Below are positions 1-6,722 of a stretch of DNA of 10,628 nt, piece after piece. Source of the stretch: CAYVCG01 sp964449985. GTDB lineage: Bacteria; Bacillota; Clostridia; Lachnospirales; WRAX01. Position numbers and translations under genes: made by a program. The stretch spans positions 1 through 10,628 of the forward strand of contig CAYVCG010000069.1 of the NCBI GenBank assembly GCA_964449985.1. The letters are read 5' to 3'. The notes under the pieces are model-generated. The model ran no database searches and was not told the DNA's origin. It worked only from the letters and a program-made list of their open reading frames with translations. Every line of letters starts with the position of its first letter. Position 1 is the stretch's first letter.

Positions 1-797
1 TTCATTTCCTGCTCATGAGCAATAGCAGTTGCTCTTCTCTCCTCAGCTTTCGCCTGAGCGATCTGTTTATCTGCCTCTGCCTGCTCAATCTGAAGTTGGG
101 CGCCTATATTTCTTCCAATATCAATATCAGCTATGTCTATAGACAATATCTCAAACGCCGTTCCGGAATCAAGACCTTTTGTCAGAACGGTTTGGGAAAT
201 TTTATCTGGATTTTCCAATACCTCTTTATGGCTTTGAGACGAACCGACTGTAGTGACAATACCCTCCCCAACTCTGGCGATAATTGTTTCTTCCCCTGCT
301 CCGCCGACAAGCCTTCCAAGGTTTGCACGGACTGTAACACGAGCAATAACTTTAACCTCAATACCATTTATCGCTACAGCAGAAATCCACGGAGTTTCAA
401 TAATTTTTGGAGTAACACTCATTCTTACCGCTTCAAAAACGTCTCTTCCGGCAAGGTCTATAGCGGCTGCCCTTTCAAAAGAAAGCTCCAGATTAGCCCT
501 ATGAGCCGCAATCAAAGCATCAACAACATTATCGACATGTCCGCCGGAAAGCAAATGAGATTCGAGCTGGTTTGCAGATACAACCAAACCGGCTTTTGTA
601 ACTTTAATAAGCGGACGAATAATCCTGTCTGGGCGAACACGACGCAGCCTCATACCGATCAAAGAAAAAATACTGATACGAACACCGGCCGCCATAGCAG
701 AAACCCATAACCCAAAAGGAATAAACGAAAGCAAAACACTGAAAAAAATAAAAATAATAGCAACAGCAAATAAAAAAACAATTAATTGCCCAGGCAT
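1..797 (-). CDS. floA: Flotillin-like protein FloA, 3' end cut by window
   Basis: Membrane scaffold protein of the bacterial flotillin (FloA/YqfA) family, which organises functional membrane microdomains. Read on the minus strand from ATG at 797, 265 codons stay open to the window edge. The family is about 330 residues, so roughly the last 65 are outside. Residues 4-26 form a hydrophobic membrane-embedded segment (LIVFLFAVAIIFIFFSVLL). A conserved region follows, with RPDRIIRPLIKVTKAG near 55-70, VTPKIIETPWISAVAINGIE near 128-147 and RVGEGIVTTVGSS near 175-187. An Ala/Glu-rich segment from about 233 (QIEQAEADKQIAQAKAEERR) starts the coiled-coil C-terminal part. The start is supported by AAGGAG at 812-807, nine bases upstream. 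It lies 47 bp downstream of the nfeD-like gene and is probably co-transcribed with it. Family identity is close to certain; the role in this organism is inferred from the family. Confidence 0.95.
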   Translation of the reverse strand, partial: MPGQLIVFLFAVAIIFIFFSVLLSFIPFGLWVSAMAAGVRISIFSLIGMRLRRVRPDRIIRPLIKVTKAGLVVSANQLESHLLSGGHVDNVVDALIAAHRANLELSFERAAAIDLAGRDVFEAVRMSVTPKIIETPWISAVAINGIEVKVIARVTVRANLGRLVGGAGEETIIARVGEGIVTTVGSSQSHKEVLENPDKISQTVLTKGLDSGTAFEILSIDIADIDIGRNIGAQLQIEQAEADKQIAQAKAEERRATAIAHEQEM

Positions 798-844
798 AAA
801 ACAAAACTCCTTCTTATGTTATTCTTAAACTTTAAACAACTGTG

Positions 845-1318
845 TTAATTAGAATTTGTTTGCTTAACAATAATCTTATTATCTCTTATATCAACAACCT
901 TAATTTCCTTATTTTCAGAAATATAAGTACCATCGGAATAAACCTCAACAGAAATACCATTAAAATCAACAACCCCATGAGGCCTTAAAGATGTTTTAGC
1001 TATACCTATTTTCCCGAAAAAGTAACTAAGGTCACCAAATTCTTTTTTATCGACGTTAAGAGTCTCGTTTAAAATAATCTTTCCATACAGCTGTTTTGAT
1101 TTTATGTATGTAAACAGGAAGTACGAAATAATAAAGACAATAAAAAGCTCAACCCCAACGATTATAATGCCTAACGGAGACGCAATAATAGTCAACGCAG
1201 ACGACGCAATAAGCAAAACTATGCCCATTATGCCGCAAACGCCAAAACCAGGAATAAAAATCTCCGCCACGATAAGCCCACAGCCGATTAGCAATAAAAT
1301 ACCTGCAATAACCATCAT
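845..1318 (-). CDS. NfeD-like membrane protein, partner of FloA
   Basis: Short-form NfeD family protein of 157 residues, without the long N-terminal ClpP-like protease domain found in full-length NfeD. Three hydrophobic segments (about residues 3-21, 25-47 and 50-73) anchor it in the membrane. Residues about 98-153 match the NfeD OB-fold domain: GKIGIAKTSLRPHGVVDFNG, then VEVYSDGTYI, then IKVVDIRDNKIIVK. NfeD and flotillin genes are paired in very many bacteria, and NfeD is thought to assist or modulate flotillin assemblies; the biochemical role is not settled. Two adjacent ATG codons occur (1318 and 1315). AAGGAGGG at 1335-1328 lies nine bases from the first, which I chose. It is the first gene of the nfeD-floA pair and has its own promoter-like sequence just upstream. 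Confidence 0.93.
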   Translation of the reverse strand: MMVIAGILLLIGCGLIVAEIFIPGFGVCGIMGIVLLIASSALTIIASPLGIIIVGVELFIVFIISYFLFTYIKSKQLYGKIILNETLNVDKKEFGDLSYFFGKIGIAKTSLRPHGVVDFNGISVEVYSDGTYISENKEIKVVDIRDNKIIVKQTNSN

Positions 1319-1361
1319 AAAAAAACGCCCTCCTTTTCCTTAAACAATAGATATTATTTTC

Positions 1362-1390
1362 ATTATACCCTTTAAATAAAATAATATCAA
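1362..1390 (-). promoter_or_regulatory. Predicted sigma-A promoter for nfeD-floA
   Basis: On the minus strand, a -35 hexamer TTGATA (1390-1385) and a perfect -10 TATAAT (1367-1362) are separated by exactly 17 bases. This is the strongest promoter-like sequence in the left half of the window. Predicted initiation near 1355 gives a leader of about 37 bases before the nfeD ATG. The element sits wholly in the rapZ-nfeD gap, so nfeD-floA can be expressed independently of the hprK-to-rapZ block. No SigW-type -35 TGAAAC / -10 CGTA pair, which drives the Bacillus subtilis flotillin operon, was seen here. Confidence 0.7.
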
Positions 1391-1397
1391 CAACCGA

Positions 1398-2258
1398 TTA
1401 TCTTGTTTGATTTATGTCACGATGCTTGATTATGGCGCTTTCGCCATCTTTCACAAGCTCTGCATAAAGCTTGTTTGCAAGAGTAACAGAACGATGCTTG
1501 CCGCCAGTGCAGCCAATGCTGATAACCAGCTGGTTTTTTCCTTCGTTAATATAATTGGGAATAAGAAACTTTACCATATCAATCATTTTTTCAAGAAAAG
1601 CTTTACTGACATCCCAATTCATAACATAATCGCTTACTGGCGCATCATTTCCTGTTTGCTCACGCAAACCTTTAACGTAAAACGGATTCGGGATAAACCT
1701 AACGTCAAACATCAAATCAGAATCAGCAGGTATACCGAACTTAAAACCAAAAGATAAAACAGTAATCATAAGGCTGTTAAATTTCTTTTCATCAATAATG
1801 ATTTCAGCCATTTTTTCCCTAAGGTGACGTGTCAGCATATTGCTTGTATCAACAATGATAGATGATTTTTGCTTTATGCCAGACAAAAGATCCCTTTCCA
1901 ACAAAATACCGGTTATAATCCTGTCATTTTTTGCTAATGGGTGGGATCGTCTCGTTTCTTTAAATCGGTTTAATAAAACATCGTCCGAAGCATCCAAAAA
2001 CAGTATAGTATATTCATAATCATCAAAACTCAGCGCTTCAAGACTGGGTATTAGATCATCAAACAATCTTCCGCCACGGATATCTATCCCTAAAGCAATT
2101 TTATTTATGTCAGAACCGGGACGGAAGCAAATCTCCGCAAATTTTGATATTAAAGACGGCGGAAGATTGTCCACGCAAAAAAAATCCATATCCTCCAATA
2201 TTTTTAGAACGGTTGATTTCCCTGCGCCAGACATTCCCGTCACAATAACAAATTGCAT
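1398..2258 (-). CDS. rapZ: RapZ/YvcJ family nucleotide-binding protein
   Basis: P-loop protein of the RapZ/YvcJ family, 286 residues, the usual length. The N-terminal domain has a Walker A motif at residues 8-15 (GMSGAGKS), followed by VDNLPPSLI at 29-37. The C-terminal domain has the family blocks SFGFKFGIP (169-177), FDVRFIPNPF (184-193) and IGCTGGKHRSV (248-258). In Escherichia coli the RapZ C-terminal domain binds glucosamine-6-phosphate and sRNA and controls GlmS. In Gram-positives YvcJ binds and hydrolyses nucleotides, but its target is less clear and no GlmZ sRNA is expected. The start ATG at 2258 follows an AAAGAGGTG site with fairly long spacing. It lies 61 bp downstream of murB. In many Bacillota the next gene is whiA; here nfeD follows instead. 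Confidence 0.95.
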   Translation of the reverse strand: MQFVIVTGMSGAGKSTVLKILEDMDFFCVDNLPPSLISKFAEICFRPGSDINKIALGIDIRGGRLFDDLIPSLEALSFDDYEYTILFLDASDDVLLNRFKETRRSHPLAKNDRIITGILLERDLLSGIKQKSSIIVDTSNMLTRHLREKMAEIIIDEKKFNSLMITVLSFGFKFGIPADSDLMFDVRFIPNPFYVKGLREQTGNDAPVSDYVMNWDVSKAFLEKMIDMVKFLIPNYINEGKNQLVISIGCTGGKHRSVTLANKLYAELVKDGESAIIKHRDINQTR

Positions 2259-2319
2259 TATATAAACACCTCTTTAGTATATACGAATAATTCAGCAAAA
2301 AAGTATTACAACATAATAT

Positions 2320-3237
2320 TTATTCCTCGCCAATAATTTTAACCTCCGGCTCCAGAACAACACCTTGTTTATCAAAAACAACTTTTTTAACATGCTCTAT
2401 AAGCTTAATTATATCATCGGAAGTTGCGCCATTATTATTGATAACAAAACCGCAATGTTTTTCAGAAACCTGAGCCCCGCCTATGGAAAAACCTCTTAAA
2501 GAGCTATCCATAATAAGCTTTCCTGCGAAATATCCTTCCGGGCGCTTAAACGTGCTGCCAGCACTAGGTTTCTCCAAGGGCTGTTTATCATGCCTACGTT
2601 TGTTCAGTTCCAGCATTTTAGCGTTTATATCAGGATAATTACCTGGCAGAAGCCCGATAACACCGCTTAAAACTATCCAGCCGTTTTTTTGAACATTGCT
2701 GGTTCTATAGCCAAAGCCCATCTCATCGGCAGATAATTTTGCAATGCTGCCGTTTGGCATCAGCACTTCCCCGCTTACAAACACGTTCTTAATCTCGCCA
2801 TCATATGCCCCTGCATTCATACAGACAGCCCCTCCAAATGTTCCCGGTATTCCGGAAGCAAACTCAAAGCCTGAAAGATTGTGCTTTAAAGCTATTTTAG
2901 CAGCATATGCAAGCAAACACCCTGCCTCTATTTCAACTTCGGTTTCATTAATTACTTTGCAACCCTTCAAAGCCTCAGTTGATATTATCACGCCTCTAAA
3001 GCCTTTATCACGCACTAATAGGTTCGATCCGTTTCCGATAACATAATAAGGCAAGCTTTCGTTATTACAAAACCTAACAGCAACACGAAGCTCTGCCACA
3101 TTCCTCGGTATTATAAAAACATCCGCATTGCCGCCGGTTTTAAACGACGTATGATTTTTCATAGGTTCGTTAAGTTTTATCTGCTCTCGTGGAAACAATT
3201 CATAAAGCGTTGATACAATTGCTTCTTTCAATATCAA
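2320..3237 (-). CDS. murB: UDP-N-acetylenolpyruvoylglucosamine reductase MurB (TTG start)
   Basis: Cytoplasmic FAD-dependent enzyme that reduces UDP-GlcNAc-enolpyruvate to UDP-MurNAc with NADPH, the second committed step of peptidoglycan precursor synthesis. At 305 residues it has the length of Gram-positive type II MurB. FAD-binding motifs are IGNGSNLLVRDKGFRG (67-82) and GIPGTFGGAVCMNAGAY (129-145). The active-site arginine lies in YRTS (177-180), the proton-donor serine in SAGSTFKRP (225-233, Ser228), and the conserved glutamate in LEPEVK (295-300). The start is TTG at 3237, with AAGGA five bases upstream. It lies 21 bp downstream of the glucokinase gene, so the two are probably one transcript. 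The family call is certain; the start codon is the less certain point. Confidence 0.97.
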   Translation of the reverse strand: MILKEAIVSTLYELFPREQIKLNEPMKNHTSFKTGGNADVFIIPRNVAELRVAVRFCNNESLPYYVIGNGSNLLVRDKGFRGVIISTEALKGCKVINETEVEIEAGCLLAYAAKIALKHNLSGFEFASGIPGTFGGAVCMNAGAYDGEIKNVFVSGEVLMPNGSIAKLSADEMGFGYRTSNVQKNGWIVLSGVIGLLPGNYPDINAKMLELNKRRHDKQPLEKPSAGSTFKRPEGYFAGKLIMDSSLRGFSIGGAQVSEKHCGFVINNNGATSDDIIKLIEHVKKVVFDKQGVVLEPEVKIIGEE

Positions 3238-3258
3238 GCACGTCCTTATATTTTGTTA

Positions 3259-4206
3259 TTAATTTGCCTTCCCAAGCATAGCAGCGCCAATAATCCCAGC
3301 GTCATTCCCAAGCTTTGCCATGACGATATCCGTCTTTAAAGCTCCTCCATAAACCGTTTTTTCAACATATTGTATTATGGGTTTTAAAAGCCTTTCGCCC
3401 CGGCTCGAAACCCCTCCGCCGATTACCAAAATCTCCGGCTGGAAGATATTAATCAAGTTTGTTATTCCTTCAGAAATGTATTTTATATAGTTATCAACCA
3501 AGCACACGGCAGTTTCGTCGTTTTCATCAGCGGCATCAAACACCATTTTTGCATTTATAGCCTGCGAATCATTATTCGCAAGCTTTAGAATAAGGCTATC
3601 GGTATTTTCTAAAACAGCGCGTTTAGCGTCCCTTATAAGGGCAGTTGCAGAGGCATAAGCCTCCCAACATCCATGCCTGCCACAAGTACATACCTCGCCA
3701 TCAACCATAATACAATGATGCCCTATTTCAGCAGCCCCAAAAAAGGTTCCGCTATAAATCATTTTATTGATAATTATTCCACTGCCAACGCCCGTTCCAA
3801 GCGTCACAGTGACAGAATTGATAGCGCCCTTTGCAGCGCCAGCAACGCTTTCTCCAAGAGCTGCGCAGTTGGCGTCATTTTCAACATATACAGGCAAATC
3901 CAATGACTTCTGAATTTCGCTGCGAACACATGTATTATCAAATTTAAGATTGTTTGCATAAACCAAAACCCCGTCCGGAGGATACACAAAGCCAGGAGAG
4001 CCTATACCAATAGAAGCGATATCAGAAATCGATACCCCGCTTTCATCAATGACCAAAAAACATGTATCAACCATATCCTTAATGATTTCCGCAGGCATCC
4101 GGTGGTTAAGCGTGGGTACACTTTTTTTGGTTATAATTACGCCATCCTCAGAAACAAGACCAACGGCGATTTTTGTTCCACCCAAATCAATCCCTATATA
4201 ATACAT
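3259..4206 (-). CDS. glcK: ROK-family glucokinase
   Basis: Sugar kinase of the ROK family, 315 residues, most likely ATP-dependent glucokinase making glucose-6-phosphate in the cytoplasm. Visible motifs are the N-terminal phosphate loop DLGGTK (7-12), the catalytic END (109-111, base Asp111), the second phosphate loop GTGVGSG (137-143), and EIGH (160-163) followed by the zinc motif CTCGRHGCWEAYAS (173-186). IGGGVSSRG (262-270) is the adenosine-binding segment. There is no N-terminal DNA-binding domain, so it is an enzyme and not a ROK repressor. The start ATG at 4206 follows AGGAG. An upstream ATG at 4213 is out of frame. The gene lies between hprK and murB, 44 bp after hprK, which fits a role in sugar entry into glycolysis. 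Specificity for glucose over another hexose or amino sugar cannot be proved by sequence alone. Confidence 0.92.
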   Translation of the reverse strand: MYYIGIDLGGTKIAVGLVSEDGVIITKKSVPTLNHRMPAEIIKDMVDTCFLVIDESGVSISDIASIGIGSPGFVYPPDGVLVYANNLKFDNTCVRSEIQKSLDLPVYVENDANCAALGESVAGAAKGAINSVTVTLGTGVGSGIIINKMIYSGTFFGAAEIGHHCIMVDGEVCTCGRHGCWEAYASATALIRDAKRAVLENTDSLILKLANNDSQAINAKMVFDAADENDETAVCLVDNYIKYISEGITNLINIFQPEILVIGGGVSSRGERLLKPIIQYVEKTVYGGALKTDIVMAKLGNDAGIIGAAMLGKAN

Positions 4207-4251
4207 TTTCGCATTCTCCTATCAAAAGCTAGCAGCACACTATAATCATTT

Positions 4252-5175
4252 CTATAAATTAAAATTAAACTTAGCCCTTTCATTTAAGACCTTTGCCGCA
4301 TTATATCCCATCTTTTTCTGCCTGTGATTAATAGCGGCCGATTCACAAATAATAGCTAGGTTTCTACCTGGGCGAATCGGTATTGTGTGAGAAATAATTC
4401 TATTACCCAATATTTCAGTATATTCCTCTTCCAGGCCAAAACGTTCGTATTCCTTTGTTTTATCCCATGCTTCAAGCTTAATAATCAAATCAATATTTTG
4501 TGTCGCTTTTATCGATTCAACACCATACATTTGTTTAACGTCTATTATGCCGATACCTCTAAGCTCGATAAAATACTGTATTATCTCAGGGCAACTGCCT
4601 ATAAGCGTTTGGTCTGAAACCTTTTTGATTTCAACAGCATCATCAGCAACAAGCCTGTGTCCGCGCTTAATAAGCTCTAAAGCTGTTTCGCTTTTGCCGA
4701 TACCGCTTTCGCCCATAAGAAGAATTCCTTCGCCAAAAATATCGATCAAAACACCGTGTATCGTTACCCTTGGAGCAAGGCGAACCTTGAGCCAGCGTAT
4801 TACCTCGCCCATAAAATTCGTTGTGGCATCCTCAGATTGCAAAATAGGTATATCATTTTCATGAGCATAGTTTATAACCTCTGGCAAAGGATCCAAACCC
4901 CTGCAAAAAACAAAACATGGTATCTTATAGCTGAAAATCTTTTTAAGCGTTTTATTCCTTGTTTCTTCATCCATCTTTTCAATATAAGTATATTCCACGA
5001 TACCTAGTATTTGAAGCCTGTCAGAATCAAAATAATCGAAAAAACCAGCAAGCTGCAACGCCGGCCTATTAATTTCCGGATGATGCAAAATCTTTTTTGA
5101 TATATCAACCTCAGGTGTTAATAATTTTAGTTTAAATTCTTTTAGCAATTCTTCAATAGTAACTGAATTAGCCAT
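4252..5175 (-). CDS. hprK: HPr kinase/phosphorylase HprK
   Basis: Bifunctional enzyme that phosphorylates HPr on Ser46, and dephosphorylates it, in response to glycolytic intermediates and phosphate. It is the sensor of carbon catabolite repression in Gram-positives. At 307 residues it is full length. The N-terminal domain (about 1-130) is followed by the kinase domain with His140 (HGVL), Walker A GESGIGKS (155-162), VADDAVE (176-182) with the catalytic aspartate pair, the HprK signature IELRGIGIIDV (203-213), and the capping segment IPIRPGRNLA (265-274). ATG at 5175 has GGAGG (5186-5182) six bases upstream. It heads the run hprK, glucokinase, murB, rapZ. Its leader could form a small hairpin covering part of the ribosome binding site. 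Confidence 0.97.
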   Translation of the reverse strand: MANSVTIEELLKEFKLKLLTPEVDISKKILHHPEINRPALQLAGFFDYFDSDRLQILGIVEYTYIEKMDEETRNKTLKKIFSYKIPCFVFCRGLDPLPEVINYAHENDIPILQSEDATTNFMGEVIRWLKVRLAPRVTIHGVLIDIFGEGILLMGESGIGKSETALELIKRGHRLVADDAVEIKKVSDQTLIGSCPEIIQYFIELRGIGIIDVKQMYGVESIKATQNIDLIIKLEAWDKTKEYERFGLEEEYTEILGNRIISHTIPIRPGRNLAIICESAAINHRQKKMGYNAAKVLNERAKFNFNL

Positions 5176-5181
5176 TACGCA

Positions 5182-5243
5182 CCTCCATATTTATGGAAAA
5201 TCTTGTTTAATACTATTATAACCAATATTTATCATATACCATT
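5182..5243 (-). promoter_or_regulatory. hprK leader: possible promoter and RBS-masking hairpin
   Basis: On the minus strand a perfect TATAAT (5220-5215) precedes hprK. The best -35 at 17-base spacing is a weak AATGGT (5243-5238). Initiation near 5208 would give a leader of about 33 bases. Within it TCCATA (5197-5192) can pair with TATGGA (5189-5184) around two A bases, and the second arm includes three of the five bases of the GGAGG ribosome binding site. The hairpin is short and A+T-rich, so only mild effects would be expected. Read-through from popT is equally possible, because no terminator was seen in the 90-bp gap. Confidence 0.4.
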
Positions 5244-5265
5244 CCCCATTTTATTTCAATATTAA

Positions 5266-6189
5266 TTAATCCGTTCCTTCCAAAAAGACAGCGCATAAAT
5301 ACCCGATAGCTATGTATATTACAATGACTAATGCCCCCAATAGACCGCTAATAAGTCCGCCTCCTGTTCGTGCTAAAAGTCCTCCTAGAACACCGCTGGC
5401 AAAAATCATAACAATAGCACCGGCCATAAGCCCGCCAACACCGTAATATACGTTTGATTCAAACCTTGACAGTAAAAAGACAAGAAGTTTTGAAATCAAG
5501 ATTATTCCTGTACATGCCCCAACAATAAATGGTATCACTACCATGACAGCGGGCAACAATTCCGTTGCTTTTTCAAAATTTCCCTGAACAATAAACCTAA
5601 GCATATCCCCAATTTTTGAAACAGAGTTATACACTGTTCCATATTGATTTATTAGCATAAGCATAATGCTCCCGCTGACCCCCGGAATAGCCATGAGCGA
5701 GCATGAAAAAAGCCCTGCAAAAAAAACCATACCGGCATCTTTAACGCCACCTATTTTTGATATGCTAACATATGATTCATTTCCGGCAGTATCAATTGAT
5801 TTTGCAATAACAGAAAGACTAATTATAGCTATAAACGATATAATAAAAACAAATAGCTTTGATGCATTAATCGGCTTTGCCGAAGCTTTTCTGTATACAA
5901 GCGGAACACTTCCTAAAACAAGGCCGATAAAAAAAGAATACGATTGGAAAATATAGTTTTCGCATAACCATAACACAAGCTTTGTTGAAGCCAGAATACC
6001 AACGCCGACACCAATGACAATAGGAATCAAAAAAGCGGAATGCTTTTTTATATCCTGTTTAAAACCATTTATCGCCGTCAGCAGCCTGTCATATAAGCCG
6101 ACAACAACAGCGAACATACTTCCGCTTAACCCAGGAATTACAAGTGCTATCCCTATAAAAACCCCTTTTACAGCATTAATAATGCTCAA
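5266..6189 (-). CDS. popT: DUF368 membrane protein, likely polyprenyl-phosphate transporter (PopT-like, TTG start)
   Basis: Polytopic membrane protein of the DUF368 family, 307 residues. Members (PopT) were recently shown to flip undecaprenyl phosphate back across the cytoplasmic membrane so the lipid carrier can be reused in wall synthesis; assignment here is by family. The signature appears twice: IPGLSGS at 18-24 and IPGVSGS at 168-174, exactly 150 residues apart. This marks two related halves, as expected for an inverted-repeat transporter. About eight or more hydrophobic segments are visible, with FFIGLVLGSVPLVYR at 86-100 between them. The start is TTG at 6189, with a GGGGG site (6202-6198) eight bases upstream. 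An in-frame TAG lies just upstream and the next in-frame ATG is at codon 25, inside the first repeat, so TTG is the likely start. It lies 90 bp upstream of hprK on the same strand. Confidence 0.88.
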   Translation of the reverse strand: MSIINAVKGVFIGIALVIPGLSGSMFAVVVGLYDRLLTAINGFKQDIKKHSAFLIPIVIGVGVGILASTKLVLWLCENYIFQSYSFFIGLVLGSVPLVYRKASAKPINASKLFVFIISFIAIISLSVIAKSIDTAGNESYVSISKIGGVKDAGMVFFAGLFSCSLMAIPGVSGSIMLMLINQYGTVYNSVSKIGDMLRFIVQGNFEKATELLPAVMVVIPFIVGACTGIILISKLLVFLLSRFESNVYYGVGGLMAGAIVMIFASGVLGGLLARTGGGLISGLLGALVIVIYIAIGYLCAVFLEGTD

Positions 6190-6301
6190 GCTTAAAACCC
6201 CCTATTATTAAATAAAGTTTGTTTATATTTATTAATATTTCGATAAGCTATAAAATATTAAAGCCTTTACAACTATATTACGAAATTCATATATAACATA
6301 C

Positions 6302-6328
6302 GATAACAGTTGTCATAATTAAATTATG
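6302..6328. promoter_or_regulatory. Two adjacent palindromes in the popT/DUF1905 divergent region
   Basis: The 171-bp gap between the divergent popT and DUF1905 genes (6190-6360) is very A+T-rich. It holds a perfect 15-base dyad CATAATTAAATTATG (6314-6328, 7-base arms around one A). Touching it is an imperfect 13-base dyad GATAACAGTTGTC (6302-6314, one mismatched pair). The second includes TTGTCA (6310-6315), which could serve as a -35 for the plus-strand gene, but I see no convincing -10 at normal spacing. Dyads of this size suit a dimeric regulator, though A+T-rich DNA gives such palindromes by chance fairly often. No confident promoter was found for either gene. Confidence 0.35.
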
Positions 6329-6360
6329 TAAACTCATTTGATAAGAAAGAAGGAAATAAA

Positions 6361-6630
6361 ATGAACGAGAAAGTTTATAAATTTTTGGCAGTGATTCAGA
6401 AAGTTCCAGACATTGATGGCGCATATGTTGAATTTCCGTTTGATGTTCGTACTGAGTTTGGCAAAGGCCGGGTAAAAGTTAGTGCAACTTTTGATGGAGA
6501 AGCATATGATGGAAGTTTGGTACGCATGAAAACACCGTGCCACATTATTGGTATACAAAAGGCTATCCGTGCTAAAATCGGAAAACAGCCCGGTGATACA
6601 ATTGAAGTTACGATAAGAGAACGGGAATAA
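6361..6630 (+). CDS. DUF1905 domain protein (small, function unknown)
   Basis: Small soluble protein of 89 residues that is essentially one DUF1905 domain, with no signal peptide or membrane segment. Recognisable features are YKFLAVIQKVP (6-16), VEFPFDVRTEFGKGRVKVSA (23-42), a DGEAYDGSL turn, and a C-terminal IGKQPGDTIEVTIRE (74-88). The domain is a small beta-rich fold found alone or fused to YdeI-type domains; no biochemical function is established that I can name. ATG at 6361 has AAGGA six bases upstream. It is the only plus-strand gene between popT and hcp, and appears to be a single-gene transcript ending at the hairpin at 6651-6699. Confidence 0.85.
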   Translation: MNEKVYKFLAVIQKVPDIDGAYVEFPFDVRTEFGKGRVKVSATFDGEAYDGSLVRMKTPCHIIGIQKAIRAKIGKQPGDTIEVTIRERE

Positions 6631-6650
6631 GTTAAAAAGAAAAGCGCAGA

Positions 6651-6699
6651 AAAAGAAACCGGCGGCTTTGATGTAATCTCAAATCCACCAGTTTCTTTT
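6651..6699 (-). terminator. Hairpin terminator between DUF1905 gene and hcp
   Basis: Perfect 9-base arms AAAAGAAAC (6651-6659) and GTTTCTTTT (6691-6699) flank an inner stem GG (6661-6662), GG (6664-6665) and TTTGA (6667-6671). These pair with CC (6688-6689), CC (6685-6686) and TCAAA (6679-6683) around a 7-base loop. The opposed bases at 6660/6690 and 6663/6687 are C·A in plus-strand RNA but U·G wobble pairs in minus-strand RNA, leaving one A·G mismatch there. The hairpin is therefore more stable for the minus strand, where it lies 23 bases past the hcp stop codon and ends in a U-run. It probably serves hcp mainly and may also act on the convergent DUF1905 transcript. Confidence 0.8.
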
Positions 6700-6722
6700 G
6701 AATATAAAGTTTTATAAAGATA

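Noticed and set aside
15..710. Long plus-strand open frame (231 codons) over the left edge
   Set aside because: It lies antisense to floA, whose minus-strand frame matches a conserved family throughout; the plus-strand product has no recognisable domain and no ribosome binding site.
2259..2319. Promoter for rapZ in the murB-rapZ gap
   Set aside because: A TATACT -10-like hexamer exists near 2281-2276 on the minus strand, but the -35 at normal spacing is CTTTTT; too weak to call.
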